In this document: in pieces, positions 42,405 to 52,241 of the stretch | Numbering within the stretch: the first letter of the stretch is position 1 | Layout of the letters: every line of letters begins with the position of its first letter | Assembly: GCF_900172315.1 (NCBI RefSeq) | Contig: NZ_FWFV01000004.1 | Span: 62,001 to 126,000, forward strand | Reading direction: 5' to 3' | Source: Palleronia marisminoris | Lineage (GTDB): Bacteria; Pseudomonadota; Alphaproteobacteria; Rhodobacterales; Rhodobacteraceae | Length of the DNA stretch: 64,000 nt | The notes under the pieces: generated by a model | What the model was told of the DNA's origin: nothing | Seen by the model: the letters and a program-made list of their open reading frames with translations, nothing else | Databases searched by the model: none | Made by a program: the position numbers and the translations under genes

Positions 42405-45400
42405 TCAGGCCACCATCTGCTCGGCGCGCTTCAGGTCCACGCTGACGAGCTGGCTGACCCCCTGTTCGGCCATGGTCACGCCGAAGAGGCGGTCCATCCG
42501 CGCCATCGTTACCGCGTGGTGCGTGATGATGAGGAACCGCGTCTCGGTCCGGCGGGTCATCTCGTCCAGCAGATCGCAGAAACGGGTGACGTTCGCATCG
42601 TCAAGCGGCGCGTCCACCTCGTCCAGCACGCAGATCGGCGAGGGGTTGGCAAGGAACACGGCAAAGATCAGCGCCATCGCGGTCAGCGTCTGCTCGCCCC
42701 CCGACAGCAGCGAGAGGGTCGACAGCTTCTTGCCCGGGGGCTGGCACAGGATTTCCAGCCCTGCGTCCAGCGGGTCGTCGCTTTCGATCAGCTCGAGCCG
42801 CGCCTCGCCGCCGCCGAAGAGGCTCTGGAACAGGGTCCCGAAAGAGCGGTTCACCTCTTCGAACGCGGTCAGCAGCCGCTCGCGCCCCTCGCGGTTGAGG
42901 CCCGCGATCCCCTTGCGCAGCTCGGCGATCGCGGCGTCGAGGTCGGCCTTCTCCGAGATCAGCGTGCCATGCTCGGCCTCGACCTCCTTGGCGTCCTCTT
43001 CCGCACGCAGGTTCACGGCGCCAAGGCTGTCGCGTTTCTGGCGCAGGGTGGCGATCTCGACCTCGATCTCGCGCGAGGGGGGAAGTTGGGCGGGATCGGT
43101 GACCGCCAGCTTCTCGACCAGCGCGTCGGGGGCGAGGTCGAGGTCCTCGCGGATCCTCGCTTCGGCGGCCTGGACGGTCTCGGCCGCGGCGTCCCGCGCG
43201 GCCTCGGCGGCGGCGCGGGCCTCGCGCGCTTCGCCGGCGGCACGCTCGGTCTGGCGCTCGGCGGCGGCGGTGTCGGTCTGCCGGGCCTCGCCCTCGCGCA
43301 GGGCGGCGGCGGCCGTTTCGGCGCGGGCCGTCGCCTCGGTCAGAGCGCGGCCGGTCTTGGCCTGCGCCTCGGCGATGGCGCGGGGCGCGCGTTCGGCCTC
43401 GGCCAGCTCGTGCTCGGTCCGGTCGCGGCGCGCGGTCAGGTCGCCCAGCCGGCCGCCCGCATTCTCGAGCCGGCCGCGCCACGAGGTCAGCTCGCGGGCG
43501 ATCGCGGCGAGGCGCTTGTCGCGCGCATCGCCCTCGCGCTTCAGCTCGTCATGGGCGGCGCGCTTGGCCATGGTGGTCATGCGCGCGGCATCCACAGTCA
43601 TCTTCATGTCGGCCACGCCGGCGCGCAGGGTCCCCAGATCGGCGAGACCCTCCATCCCCTTCTCTGCCTCGACGAGGCTGTCGCGGGCGCCTTCGGCCTC
43701 GGCCTCGTGTCGGTCGACGGCGTCCTCGGCCGTTTGCAGGCGACCCTCTGCGAGGTCGCGGTCGGCCTCGGCGCGCGAGAGCGTTCGCGCGATCTCGGCA
43801 ACCTGCGCATCCGCGGCACGACGCTCGTCGCGGGCTGCGCGATCGGCTTCCGTCAGGTTCTTCAGGCGCGCCTCGATCTCGGCATGCGCCTCGGCGGCGG
43901 AGTCGGCGCGATCGTCGAGATCGGCCAGCTCGGCGTCCAGCGCAGCGAGGCGGTTCTTCTGCTGGAGGCGCAGCGCCGCCTGGCCTGGCGCGTCCTCGGG
44001 GCGGGTGCGGAAGCCATCCCAGCGCCAGAGGTGCCCCTCGGCGCTGACAAGGCGCTGGCCGGGCTGCAGCGCGGCCTGCATCCTTGCGCCCTGCCCGGCC
44101 TCCACCAGCCCCACATGCGCCAGCCGGCGACCCAGTTCGGCCGGGGCCGTGACGTGCGACCCGAGCGGCCGGGCGCCGTCGGGCAGCGGGGTCGCGTCGT
44201 CGTAGTCGGGCAGGCGTGCCCAGCCGGTGCCGTCCTCGGTCAGGGGCGCGCTCAGGTCGCCGGCGAGGGCGGCGCCAAGGGCGGTCTCGAAGCCGGGCTC
44301 GACCCGGATGCGGTCCATTACCGCGTCCGCCTGGCCGGCGTCGCGCGCGACGAGGCGGCTCAGCGCCTGGTGCTCGGCGCGGAGGGCCTGGCGCTCGCTC
44401 TCGGCTGCGGCGCGGGCTGCGCGGGCGTCGGCCTCGTCGGACTGGATCGCGGCGCGAGCCGCTTCGGCCTCTTGCAGGGCGACATCCGCGCGGGCAGCGC
44501 GGTCGGTCGCGTCCGCCTGCTGCGCCTCGGCTGCGGCGACGCGTTCGGCGGCCTCGATCCGGGCAGTCTCGGCCTTGGCGACGGTCGCGCGCGCGGTGGT
44601 GGCGGCGGCTTCGGCGCGGGCCAGCCCGTTGCGGCAATCCGCCACGAAGCGCTCGGCCGACTGGTGACGCGCGGCAAGGCGAGCCACGTCCTCGGTCAAC
44701 CGCGCGAGCGCGCCTTCGCGCTCGCCCAGCACGCGGGCGGCATCCTCGGCGGCCTCGGCAGCGCCGGCGAGGTCCGCGTCGAAGCCCTCGGTCGCGTCGA
44801 TCAGCTCGGCCCGCTCGTCTTCAAGACGGTCGACCGACTCGTCGGCATCGGCGTTCAGCGCCGTTTCTCGGTCGATATCCTTGCCCAGCTGGCGCAGACG
44901 CCCCGAGAGCCGCTGGATCGTTTCATCCGCCTGCCGGGCCTGGTCGGCGAGCGACGCGGCCTCGAGTTCCAGCTTCTGGACCAGCGCACGCGCCACGGCA
45001 TCCTCTTCGCGCAAGTCGGGCATGGCCGCATCGGCCGCCTCGCGCGCTTCGGTCGCCTCGCGCGCGGCCCGCTCGGCCTCGGCGGCGGCGGTGGCGCGCT
45101 GCTGCAACAGGGTGCGGGCGCGGTCCAGCGCGTCCTCGGCTTCGCGCCACCGGCGATAGAGCAGCAACCCCTCTGCCCGGCGCAATTGGTCGCCGATCTC
45201 GCGATAGCGCGCAGCCTGCCTGGCCTGCCGCGCGAGCGTGTTCAACTGCTGCGCCAACTGATCCACCGTGTCGTCGAGCCGCGCGAGGTTCGCTTCGGCC
45301 CCCTTCAGCTTCAGTTCGGCCTCGTGGCGCCGCTGGTAGAGCCCCGCGATCCCCGCCGCATCCTCGAGGATTCGGCGGCGGTTCTTCGGCTTGGCATGGA

Positions 45401-45857
45401 TCAGTTCGCTGATCTGCCCCTGCCGCACCAGCGCCGGAGAGGTCGCGCCGGTCGCCGCGTCCGCGAACAGCATCTGCACGTCGCGCGCCCGCACGTCCTT
45501 GCCCTGCGCCTTGTAGGCGCTGCCGGCGTCACGGGTGATGCGGCGAATGATGTCGATCGCATCCGCATCGTTGAACTGCGCCGGCGCAAGGCGGTCGGCA
45601 TTGTCGATGGTCAGCGAAACCTCGGCGAAGTTGCGCGCGGCACGGGTGGCGGTGCCGGCGAAGATCACGTCCTCCATCCCGCCGCCGCGCATTGCCGTGG
45701 GTCGGTTCTCGCCCATGACCCAGCGCAGCGCCTCGAGAAGGTTCGACTTGCCGCAGCCATTGGGGCCGACCACGCCGGTCAGGCCGGCCTGGATCACCAG
45801 GTCGGTCTGATCGACGAAGGACTTGAACCCGTTGAGGCGGAGGCGCGTGAACTGCAT
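42405..45857 (-). CDS. smc: Chromosome segregation protein SMC
   Basis: SMC, 1150 residues, the ATPase core of the condensin complex. N-terminal head with 'LNGFKSFVDQTDLVI', Walker A 'VVGPNGCGKSNLLEALRWVMGE' (in part) and Q-loop 'LVRQGQISELIHAKP'; two long coiled-coil arms (rich in Ala, Glu, Arg) around a hinge (~505–620, 'RIRVEPGFETALGAAL'); C-terminal head with signature 'LSLLSGGEQTLTAMALIF' and Walker B 'ICVLDEVDAPLDDANV'. Start at ATG 45857 ('MQFTRLRLNGF') matches family starts; in-frame codons upstream are less likely. scpA/scpB are not in this window. Confidence 0.98.
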   Translation of the reverse strand: MQFTRLRLNGFKSFVDQTDLVIQAGLTGVVGPNGCGKSNLLEALRWVMGENRPTAMRGGGMEDVIFAGTATRAARNFAEVSLTIDNADRLAPAQFNDADAIDIIRRITRDAGSAYKAQGKDVRARDVQMLFADAATGATSPALVRQGQISELIHAKPKNRRRILEDAAGIAGLYQRRHEAELKLKGAEANLARLDDTVDQLAQQLNTLARQARQAARYREIGDQLRRAEGLLLYRRWREAEDALDRARTLLQQRATAAAEAERAAREATEAREAADAAMPDLREEDAVARALVQKLELEAASLADQARQADETIQRLSGRLRQLGKDIDRETALNADADESVDRLEDERAELIDATEGFDADLAGAAEAAEDAARVLGEREGALARLTEDVARLAARHQSAERFVADCRNGLARAEAAATTARATVAKAETARIEAAERVAAAEAQQADATDRAARADVALQEAEAARAAIQSDEADARAARAAAESERQALRAEHQALSRLVARDAGQADAVMDRIRVEPGFETALGAALAGDLSAPLTEDGTGWARLPDYDDATPLPDGARPLGSHVTAPAELGRRLAHVGLVEAGQGARMQAALQPGQRLVSAEGHLWRWDGFRTRPEDAPGQAALRLQQKNRLAALDAELADLDDRADSAAEAHAEIEARLKNLTEADRAARDERRAADAQVAEIARTLSRAEADRDLAEGRLQTAEDAVDRHEAEAEGARDSLVEAEKGMEGLADLGTLRAGVADMKMTVDAARMTTMAKRAAHDELKREGDARDKRLAAIARELTSWRGRLENAGGRLGDLTARRDRTEHELAEAERAPRAIAEAQAKTGRALTEATARAETAAAALREGEARQTDTAAAERQTERAAGEAREARAAAEAARDAAAETVQAAEARIREDLDLAPDALVEKLAVTDPAQLPPSREIEVEIATLRQKRDSLGAVNLRAEEDAKEVEAEHGTLISEKADLDAAIAELRKGIAGLNREGRERLLTAFEEVNRSFGTLFQSLFGGGEARLELIESDDPLDAGLEILCQPPGKKLSTLSLLSGGEQTLTAMALIFAVFLANPSPICVLDEVDAPLDDANVTRFCDLLDEMTRRTETRFLIITHHAVTMARMDRLFGVTMAEQGVSQLVSVDLKRAEQMVA

Positions 45858-45981
45858 GGACCCTGCCGGCTGCTCGATTGCGTCCATGTTCGAGGCAGCG
45901 GAGGCCAAAGTCAACGCGGACGGCCCCATATCGGGGCCGTCCGCCCACCTTATCCACAAGATATGGCGGGTACCCGCCGAT

Positions 45982-46194
45982 CTAGTCGTTGCCGTTATGC
46001 GGCTTGGAGCCACGGATCGGCTTGGCGCGCCGCTCGTCTGTCGCGGTGTCGTCGGCCGGGGCGGACGGCTTGTCGAACTTCGTCTTGCCGGTGCCCCCGG
46101 ACTTGCCCTGATCGGCATTTTGCGGACCGAAATCGGACTTCTTGGTCTTCTCGTTGTCGTGGGTCTTCTCGGTCTTGTCGCTTTCGTGGCTCAT
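45982..46194 (-). CDS. Small charged hypothetical protein, 70 aa
   Basis: A 70-residue, strongly hydrophilic protein (Lys/Asp/Glu/Thr-rich, 'MSHESDKTEKTHDNEKTKKSD' in outline) with no predicted structure beyond disorder; it ends Gly-Ser-Lys-Pro-His. I do not recognise a family. A GGAAGGG lies at the right distance before ATG 46194; an ATG at 46200 is also in frame. It is divergent from the GNAT gene, with only ~40 bases between the two starts, so they share an upstream region. It lies upstream of smc with a 124-base gap. Confidence 0.65.
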   Translation of the reverse strand: MSHESDKTEKTHDNEKTKKSDFGPQNADQGKSGGTGKTKFDKPSAPADDTATDERRAKPIRGSKPHNGND

Positions 46195-46234
46195 GGCCAT
46201 TCCCTTCCGCGCTTGTTCGGAAGAGAAACGCAGG

Positions 46235-46678
46235 ATGCAGATCACGGTTCACCCCTGCGACCCCATGGACCGGGCCGTTCGGCGGCGCTTGGCCGAGAGC
46301 GCCGCCCTGATGGCCTGCCTTTTCCCGCCCGACGACCATCACGGCATCGACGGCAGCGAGCCGGATCTCAGCATGTGGGCGGCGCACTCTGGCGGGGCGG
46401 TCGTCGGCACTGCGGCGTTGGCGATGCGCGAGGGCTACGGCGAGGTGAAGGGCATGTTCGTCGCGCCCGAAGTGCGGGGCCACGGCATCGGCATGAGGTT
46501 GCTGGAAGCGGTCGAAGGGGCCGCGCGCGACGAGGGCCTGCTGATCTTGCGGCTCGATACGGGGGCGACGCTCGATGCGGCCTGTCGCCTCTATGCCGGG
46601 GCGGGCTTCGTGCCGTGTGAAGCGTTCGGCGACTATGCCTCCGGGACGACCTCGATCTTCATGGAAAAGCTCCTCTAG
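46235..46678 (+). CDS. GNAT-family N-acetyltransferase
   Basis: A 147-residue acetyltransferase. The acetyl-CoA-binding motif is 'FVAPEVRGHGIGMRLLEAV' (R-x-x-G-x-G), followed by 'LRLDTGATLDAACRLYAGAGF' (seen as LDTGATL and LYAGAGF), typical of GNATs that act on small molecules. Substrate unknown. The start at 46235 has a weak AAGAG upstream. Its stop codon shares CTAG (46675–46678) with the convergent hemolysin-III-type gene. Confidence 0.9.
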   Translation: MQITVHPCDPMDRAVRRRLAESAALMACLFPPDDHHGIDGSEPDLSMWAAHSGGAVVGTAALAMREGYGEVKGMFVAPEVRGHGIGMRLLEAVEGAARDEGLLILRLDTGATLDAACRLYAGAGFVPCEAFGDYASGTTSIFMEKLL

Positions 46679-47346
46679 CCGAGGGCGGGCATGGGTCCGA
46701 GCTGTCGCGTGACCTCGACGCACATCGCCGCGTAGATCAGGCCCGACGCGATTACCACGAAGCCGTGCCAGATGGCCGTGTGGAAGGGCAGACGCTCCCA
46801 CAGGTAGAACAGGACCCCGACGGTATAGAGCACCCCGGCCGTGGCGATCAGCGCGACGGCTCCGGGTGTCAGCCCCTCAATGATGTCGCGTCCGACCCAG
46901 ACGCCGACCCACCCCATCCCGAGGTAAAGGCTCAGCCCCAGCCAGCGCAGCCTGTCCGGCGCGATGATCTTGAGGGACGACCCCCCGATGGCCACCATCC
47001 AGAGCCCGGCGAGGAACGCCATGCCCCCGCCCCCGGTCATGGCGGCCAAGGGCGTGAAGCTGCCGGCGATCTTGAGGTAGATGGCCGAATGGTCGAGGCG
47101 GCGGAACACCGGCGTGAACCGGTGCTCGCGCGTCATGTTGTAGAGCGCCGAGCATCCCAGCATCCCCACCAGCGTCGTGCCGTAGATCGAGACGGCAGTG
47201 ACGACCGCGACGTCTCCGCGCCATTCGACGCTGAGCCACACCAGCACCGGCACCGCCGCCAGCGCGCAGGCGAGGCCGATCATGTGCACCACGGCATCCG
47301 AAAGTTGCTCGGCGCGCGCGTACCGGTTGAGGGTCTCACGGGTCAT
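46675..47346 (-). CDS. Hemolysin III / PAQR-type membrane protein
   Basis: A 223-residue inner-membrane protein of the HlyIII/YqfA (PAQR-like) family with seven hydrophobic segments. Conserved residues are in 'ALYNMTREHRFTPVFRRLDHSAIYLKIAGSFTP' (seen as YNM, LDHSAIYLKIAGSFTP) and 'AIWHGFVVIASGLIYAAM' (His in the last spans), which line the predicted metal site of PAQR proteins. Despite the name, haemolysis is not established for most members. Start ATG 47346 is chosen; an upstream ATG at 47382 would add 12 residues. Confidence 0.9.
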   Translation of the reverse strand: MTRETLNRYARAEQLSDAVVHMIGLACALAAVPVLVWLSVEWRGDVAVVTAVSIYGTTLVGMLGCSALYNMTREHRFTPVFRRLDHSAIYLKIAGSFTPLAAMTGGGGMAFLAGLWMVAIGGSSLKIIAPDRLRWLGLSLYLGMGWVGVWVGRDIIEGLTPGAVALIATAGVLYTVGVLFYLWERLPFHTAIWHGFVVIASGLIYAAMCVEVTRQLGPMPALG

Positions 47347-47417
47347 GCCGTTCAACCTAGGGCACGCCGGTGAAGGTTTCATTGCCTTGAACCTGTCCGC
47401 GCGCTTTTTTCGCAACG

Positions 47418-47855
47418 TCAGGTGCCATCTTTCCGGAGCGTGTCCCGGATCTCGATCAGCACGTCGAGCTGCGAGGGCCCGGTGGGGACCGTGGGCGCGA
47501 CATCGTCGGGCTTCTCGGCCGCCTTCTTGATGCGGTTCACCAGCTTGACCAGCATGAACACCACCATGGCGACAATGAAGAAGTTGATGATCGCGGTCAC
47601 GAAAGAGCCGTAGGCGAAGATCGCGGCACCCGCCTCGCGCGCGGCGTCGAGACCGATGCCCGGCGGCACCTCGCCCGACAGGACCACATACATCGAGGTG
47701 AAATCGATACCCCCCAGGACGAGGCCGATCATCGGGTTGATGATATCGTTCACCAGGCTCTGCACGATCGAAGTGAAGGCCGCGCCCACGATGATGCCGA
47801 CGGCAAGATCGATGACGTTGCCCTTGGCGATGAAGTCCTTGAATTCCTGTATCAT
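47418..47855 (-). CDS. mscL: Large-conductance mechanosensitive channel
   Basis: MscL, 145 residues, the pore that opens at high membrane tension during osmotic downshock. N-terminal '[24 protein letters not shown]' (seen as [13 protein letters not shown]), first span, Gly/Asp-rich periplasmic loop, second span '[20 protein letters not shown]' and the cytoplasmic C-terminal helix '[13 protein letters not shown]'. The start ATG at 47855 matches the family start exactly. Confidence 0.97.
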   Translation of the reverse strand: MIQEFKDFIAKGNVIDLAVGIIVGAAFTSIVQSLVNDIINPMIGLVLGGIDFTSMYVVLSGEVPPGIGLDAAREAGAAIFAYGSFVTAIINFFIVAMVVFMLVKLVNRIKKAAEKPDDVAPTVPTGPSQLDVLIEIRDTLRKDGT

Positions 47856-47901
47856 GCTGTCCCGGTTGCCTGCTGCCTGAAGTTTCCAGCGCTCCTGTGC
47901 A

Positions 47902-50394
47902 TCAATCGTCCGCCGCTGCCCAGTCTTCGAGCTTGGAGAGGGTGCCGCGCGTGATCTGCTGCAGGTCATCGGCGCGCGTCAGGTAAGGGCACGGCTCTTC
48001 CAGCCGCTCCTTCACCGCGCCCATGGTGAAGAGGTTCGCCCCGTCGAGCCGCTTCAGCTCGGCCCACTCCACCGGCACGGCGACCGGCCCGCCTTGCCGC
48101 GCGCGGACGGAATAGGGGCTGACGGCGGTCTGGCCGCGTTCGTTCCTGAGGTAGTCGATGAAGATGCGGCCCTTGCGCCTGGCCTTGGACATGGTGGCCA
48201 CGAAACGGTCGGGCTCGGCCTCGGCCATCACATGGGCGAGGGTCTTCGAGAACCCCTTGACCGTGTCCCACCCATGCGCGCGGCGCAGCGGCACCCAGAC
48301 GTGGACGCCCTTGCCACCTGTCACCATCGCGCCCGCCGAAAGGCCCAGATCCTCCAGCCGGTCGCGCAGGTCGAAGGCGGCCGACCTGGTGTCGGCCCAG
48401 CCCAGCCCTTCGTCCGGGTCGAGGTCGAAGATCAGCCGGTCGGGCCGGTCGATCCGGTCGGTGCGGCTGCCCCAGATATGGAACTCGATCGTGCCCATCT
48501 GCGCGCAGGCCACGAAGCCCTCGGGGCGGGTGGCGTAGATGTATGTGCCGGTGCCGCCGTTCTTTTCCTCGATCTCGACTTCCTCGACCGCGTCGGGGAA
48601 CCCGTCGCTGGCGTGCTTCTGGAAGAAGGTCTGCCCCGACATCCCCTTCGGGGCGCGCAAGAGCGACAGGGGCCGGTGGCCCGCGATGGCGGTCAGGCGC
48701 TCGCCCGCGCGGTCGTAGTGGCGCGCGAGGTCAAGCTTGGTGCAGCCGGAACTCGGGAACACCTCTCGGTCGGGCGAGGATATGCGCTGGCCCGCAACCT
48801 CGGCCGCGCCGTCGCGTCGCGCTTTTGGCTCCGGCGTCTTGTCAGGCGGTTCCGGGGCCTCGTCCTGCGGGGTCTCGAGGGTGACGTTCTCGGCCGCCTT
48901 GTCCTCGCGGGTGCCCTGGTAGGCGCCGTGGCGGATATGGCCGTCGGCGGTGAACTCGGTGAACTCGACCTCGATTACCGTGTCGGCCCGGACCCAGACC
49001 GCGTCGCGCGCGATGTTCTTGGGCACATCCCTGAAGGGTGGCGTCTTGCGCGCGATGAAGCCTTTCGCAAGCGCCTGCATGTCATCCTGGCTGTAGCCGG
49101 TGCCAACCCGCCCGCGATAGCGCAAGCCGTCCGGCCCGTGCTCTCCCACCAGCAGCGAGGCGAAGGAGCGGTTCTTGTCCGAGGGCGCGTAGCCGCCGAC
49201 CACGAATTCCTGCCGCTTGGTGCATTTCACCTTCACCCACGCCTTCGAGCGGGTGGAGCGGTAGGGCGCCGACAGCTTCTTCGAGATGATCCCCTCGGCC
49301 CCCTCCTTGCACGCTGCGGCATAGACCTCGTCTCCGTGGCCCACGACCTGGTCCGTCAGGCGCAGGGGGCCGGTCTTCGGCACCCCGCGGAACAGCTTCT
49401 CCAGCGCGTCGCGGCGGTCCTTCTGGCTTTCGCCGGTCAGGTCCTCGCCGTCGAGCGATAGCAGGTCGAAACAGAAGAACACCAGGTCGCCCCCCTCCTT
49501 CAGCGCCCGCTGCAGCGACGAGAAGGGCGAGCCGCTGATCTTCGCCGCCATGACCTCTCCGTCCAGAAGGCAGGCATCGCAGGGGAGCGGGTCGAACGCG
49601 CCCGCCAGCGCCCCGAATTTCTCGGTCCAGTCCTTGCCGTTGCGGGTCCAGAGCGTCACGCCCCCCTTCCCCACCGACGCCAGGGCACGGTAGCCGTCGA
49701 ACTTCGTCTCGTGCACCCAGTCGCCGCCCTCGGGCGCGTCGCCGACCAGCGTGGCGAGTTGCGGCTTCTGGAACTTCGGCGCCTTAAGGTCGCGGTCGGG
49801 ACCGTCCGTCGCAAGCTCTTCGGCATCGGCATCTTGGGCGATCGCGTCCATGTCGCGCCCCGTCTGGACGCTGGTCAGATATTCGCCGGTCAGGGCGTCC
49901 GAGTCGCCCTCGACATACTGGTCCTTCTCCTTGATCAGCAGCCAGGCCCGGTCGCCACCCTTCTTGAACCGCACCAGCGCATAGCCGCCCCGGATCCGCT
50001 CGCCTGCGATGTCCATCTTGAGGTTGCCGGCCGCGAGCATCTCGTCCACGTCGCCGCGCGGGGTCCAGGTGCCCTTGTCCCACAGCATCACGGTGCCGCC
50101 GCCATATTCGCCTTCGGGGATCGTGCCCTCGAAGTCGCCGTAGTCGAGCGGGTGATCCTCGGTCCGCTGCGCCAGGCGCTTGTCTCCCAGCTTGGGCGAC
50201 GGTCCCTTGGGGACGGCCCAGGACAGCAGCACGCCGTCCCATTCGAGGCGCAGGTCGTAGTGCAGCGCCGAGGCATCGTGCTTCTGAATCGAGAACCACA
50301 GATCCTCGCCCCGCCGCGGGGACGCCTCGCCCTTTGGCTCGCGCGTCTTCCGGAAATCGCGCCTGGCGTTGTACTCGTTCAGCTTGTCGACCAT
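47902..50394 (-). CDS. ligD: Multifunctional DNA ligase D (phosphoesterase–ligase–polymerase)
   Basis: LigD, 830 residues, the end-joining enzyme of bacterial NHEJ. Three domains in order: 3'-phosphoesterase (~1–190, '[21 protein letters not shown]' in blocks, '[16 protein letters not shown]'); ATP-dependent ligase (~215–525, with the catalytic Lys in '[10 protein letters not shown]', 'LLDGEVMA', '[12 protein letters not shown]' and 'WVKVKC'); primase/polymerase (~560–830, '[11 protein letters not shown]' Asp pair, '[14 protein letters not shown]', '[18 protein letters not shown]' in part). The order PE–Lig–Pol is the one found in Pseudomonas/rhizobial enzymes. Its ATG overlaps the stop of the ku remnant (TGATG). 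A GTG lies one codon before the ATG. Confidence 0.97.
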   Translation of the reverse strand: MVDKLNEYNARRDFRKTREPKGEASPRRGEDLWFSIQKHDASALHYDLRLEWDGVLLSWAVPKGPSPKLGDKRLAQRTEDHPLDYGDFEGTIPEGEYGGGTVMLWDKGTWTPRGDVDEMLAAGNLKMDIAGERIRGGYALVRFKKGGDRAWLLIKEKDQYVEGDSDALTGEYLTSVQTGRDMDAIAQDADAEELATDGPDRDLKAPKFQKPQLATLVGDAPEGGDWVHETKFDGYRALASVGKGGVTLWTRNGKDWTEKFGALAGAFDPLPCDACLLDGEVMAAKISGSPFSSLQRALKEGGDLVFFCFDLLSLDGEDLTGESQKDRRDALEKLFRGVPKTGPLRLTDQVVGHGDEVYAAACKEGAEGIISKKLSAPYRSTRSKAWVKVKCTKRQEFVVGGYAPSDKNRSFASLLVGEHGPDGLRYRGRVGTGYSQDDMQALAKGFIARKTPPFRDVPKNIARDAVWVRADTVIEVEFTEFTADGHIRHGAYQGTREDKAAENVTLETPQDEAPEPPDKTPEPKARRDGAAEVAGQRISSPDREVFPSSGCTKLDLARHYDRAGERLTAIAGHRPLSLLRAPKGMSGQTFFQKHASDGFPDAVEEVEIEEKNGGTGTYIYATRPEGFVACAQMGTIEFHIWGSRTDRIDRPDRLIFDLDPDEGLGWADTRSAAFDLRDRLEDLGLSAGAMVTGGKGVHVWVPLRRAHGWDTVKGFSKTLAHVMAEAEPDRFVATMSKARRKGRIFIDYLRNERGQTAVSPYSVRARQGGPVAVPVEWAELKRLDGANLFTMGAVKERLEEPCPYLTRADDLQQITRGTLSKLEDWAAADD

Positions 50395-50567
50395 CACGAC
50401 GCCTTCTTCCGGTCGCCGAACTTCTCGGAATGAACACGTTTGCCGGTGGCCTTGTGGATTTGCCGGAACGACACGTGCGGACTTGGGGCGGAGGCAGCAG
50501 AAGGCTCCACCGCGATCGACGCGAGCGACAGGCGCAACTGACCGGACCAGACGGCACGCGGAGCCAT
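50394..50567 (-). pseudogene. Remnant of ku (N-terminal ~50 residues joined to a short basic tail)
   Basis: A 57-codon frame on the minus strand. It begins MAPRAVWSGQLRLSL and continues with VSFRQIH and TGKRVHSEK, which matches the N terminus of prokaryotic Ku (alphaproteobacterial Ku begins MAPRA-W-G-LKLSL; Mycobacterium Ku MRAIW-G). Complete Ku is about 260–290 residues, so ~200 are missing, including the core beta-barrel and the DNA-encircling bridge. The tail …KFGDRKKAS is basic, like many Ku C-termini, so an internal deletion is likely (inference). AAGGAGGG is at ideal spacing before ATG 50567, and the stop overlaps ligD's start by one base, so it is still translated or at least couples ligD translation. 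Confidence 0.72.
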
Positions 50568-50673
50568 GGCATCCCTCCTTCTTTGGCCATCCACGTAGTG
50601 CACAGACCGCCTGCCGCCACGCAGGGGTGACGACGCGCGCACCGAGCATAGTTTCAGGGAAAAGGAGACTCCG

Positions 50674-51366
50674 ATGGCAACGCTCGACGATTTCCCGATC
50701 ACCCGCAAATGGCCCCCGCAGGATGCTGGCGTGATCCAGCTCTATTCCTTCCCGACGCCGAACGGGGTGAAGGCCGCGATCGCGCTGGAAGAGCTGGGCC
50801 TGCCTTACGAACCGCACCTGGTGAAGCTCGGCGACGAGTTCGTGAAGTCGCCCGAGTTCGTGTCGCTGAACCCGAACGGCAAGATCCCCGCGATGATCGA
50901 CCCCGACGGTCCAGGCGGTCAGCCGATCGAGCTGTGGGAGAGTCACACGATCCTGACCTACCTCGCCGAGAAGACCGGCCGCCTCGGTGGCGAGGGCGCC
51001 GCCCGGTGGGAGGTGCAGAAGTGGCTGGCCTGGCAGGTCGCTGGGCTGGGGCCGATGTTCGGTCAGCTTGGCCACTTCGTGAAGCTTGCAGACGAACAGG
51101 TGCCCTACGCGCAGGAACGCTACATCGCCGAGGCGCGGCGCCTTCTGGGCGTGATCGACGGGCAGCTGCAGGGGCGCGATTGGGTGGCGGGCGACTTCTC
51201 GATCGCCGACATCGCCATCGCGCCGTGGCTGAACGCGCTGGAGTTCTACGAGGTCAAGGACGACGTCGGTTGGCGGGATTTCCCGAACGCTGCCGCGTAT
51301 GTTGAGCGTTTCTACGACCGCCCCGCCGCACGGAAGGGCAGCCGCATCCCCGACCCCGACGGCTAG
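50674..51366 (+). CDS. Nu-class (YghU/YfcG-like) glutathione S-transferase
   Basis: A 230-residue cytosolic GST-like protein. The N-terminal thioredoxin fold has 'YSFPTPNGVKAAIALEELG', with the T-P-N-G signature that replaces Tyr/Ser in YghU/YfcG-type disulfide reductases, plus 'NPNGKIPAMID' and 'ESHTILTYLAEK'. The C-terminal all-helical domain has 'DFSIADIAIAPWL'. It probably reduces disulfide or organic peroxides with glutathione. AAAAGGAG upstream of ATG 50674. It diverges from the ku remnant/ligD pair across 106 bases and converges with a DMT-transporter gene on a shared CTAG. Confidence 0.94.
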   Translation: MATLDDFPITRKWPPQDAGVIQLYSFPTPNGVKAAIALEELGLPYEPHLVKLGDEFVKSPEFVSLNPNGKIPAMIDPDGPGGQPIELWESHTILTYLAEKTGRLGGEGAARWEVQKWLAWQVAGLGPMFGQLGHFVKLADEQVPYAQERYIAEARRLLGVIDGQLQGRDWVAGDFSIADIAIAPWLNALEFYEVKDDVGWRDFPNAAAYVERFYDRPAARKGSRIPDPDG

Positions 51367-52241
51367 GCCCCGCGCTCGGCCCGCTGGCGCGTGCGGAACA
51401 GCGTGAAGAGGCCCGCCGACACGACGATGGTCGTGCCCAGGACCGTCATGGGCTCGAGCGTTTCGCCAAAGAGGACGACGCCGAGGAGGCTGGCGAACAC
51501 GAGCTGGAAGTAGGCGAAGGGCTGGATGGCACTGGCCTCGGCGATCTCGTAGGCCTTGATCAGGCAGAAATGCCCCAATGAGGCGGACACGCACAGGAAC
51601 GCCATCCATCCCCACCCCGCAGCGTCCATCGGTTCCCACAGCCACAGGCCGGGCGGGGTCAGGACCACCATACCCGCGACGCCTGTCCAGAAGAACGACG
51701 TTTCCGCACTATCCTGCCGCGCGACATAGCGGGTCAGAAGCCCGTACAGCGCGAAGCAGAACGCCCCGGCCAGGGGGACGAGGGCCTCGGGCGCGAAGAC
51801 GGTAAATCCCGGGCGCAGGATCACGAGGATGCCGACGAAGCCCACGCCGATCGCTGCCCAGCGCCGCCAGCCGAGCTTCTCGCCCAGTACCGGGCCCGCA
51901 AGCGCCGCGATCAAGAGCGGGTAGCAGGCAAAGACCGCATGCGCCTCGACCAGTCCCAGCAGGACGAAGCCCAGCACCATGATGCAGATCTGGGCCGCCA
52001 GCAGCACGCCGCGGAAGATCTGCAGGCCGGGCTGCCGGGTTGCCGCAGCCGCCCGCACGCCTCCGGCCGACCGCGCGGCCACCGCGATCACGAAGGCGGC
52101 GAAGAACCAGTAGCGGATCATGATGACCATGACGACGTTGAACTCGGCTGCGAGATGCCGCGAGACCGCATCCTGCACCGAGAAGATGAGCGTCGTCAGG
52201 ATCATCAGCCGAATGCCGGCCGCCGTGTTCTGAAGGGTCAC
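51363..52241 (-). CDS. DMT-family (EamA) transporter
   Basis: A 292-residue inner-membrane protein with about ten hydrophobic segments in two EamA repeats, of the drug/metabolite transporter superfamily. The C-terminal repeat shows 'QPFAYFQLVFASLLGVVLFGETLEPM' in part, with the typical P-x-x-x-x-x-x-x-G-x-x-x-x-x-E-x-[LP]. Substrate unknown. The start is GTG at 52241, overlapping the stop of mnmD as GTGA; an inner ATG at ~52202 would lose the first span's beginning. The gene ends on a CTAG shared with the GST gene. Confidence 0.9.
   Translation of the reverse strand: MTLQNTAAGIRLMILTTLIFSVQDAVSRHLAAEFNVVMVIMIRYWFFAAFVIAVAARSAGGVRAAAATRQPGLQIFRGVLLAAQICIMVLGFVLLGLVEAHAVFACYPLLIAALAGPVLGEKLGWRRWAAIGVGFVGILVILRPGFTVFAPEALVPLAGAFCFALYGLLTRYVARQDSAETSFFWTGVAGMVVLTPPGLWLWEPMDAAGWGWMAFLCVSASLGHFCLIKAYEIAEASAIQPFAYFQLVFASLLGVVLFGETLEPMTVLGTTIVVSAGLFTLFRTRQRAERGA

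Noticed and set aside
42381-46310. 1300-codon open frame opposite smc
   Set aside because: Low-complexity antisense of the SMC coiled-coils; no RBS or family motif.
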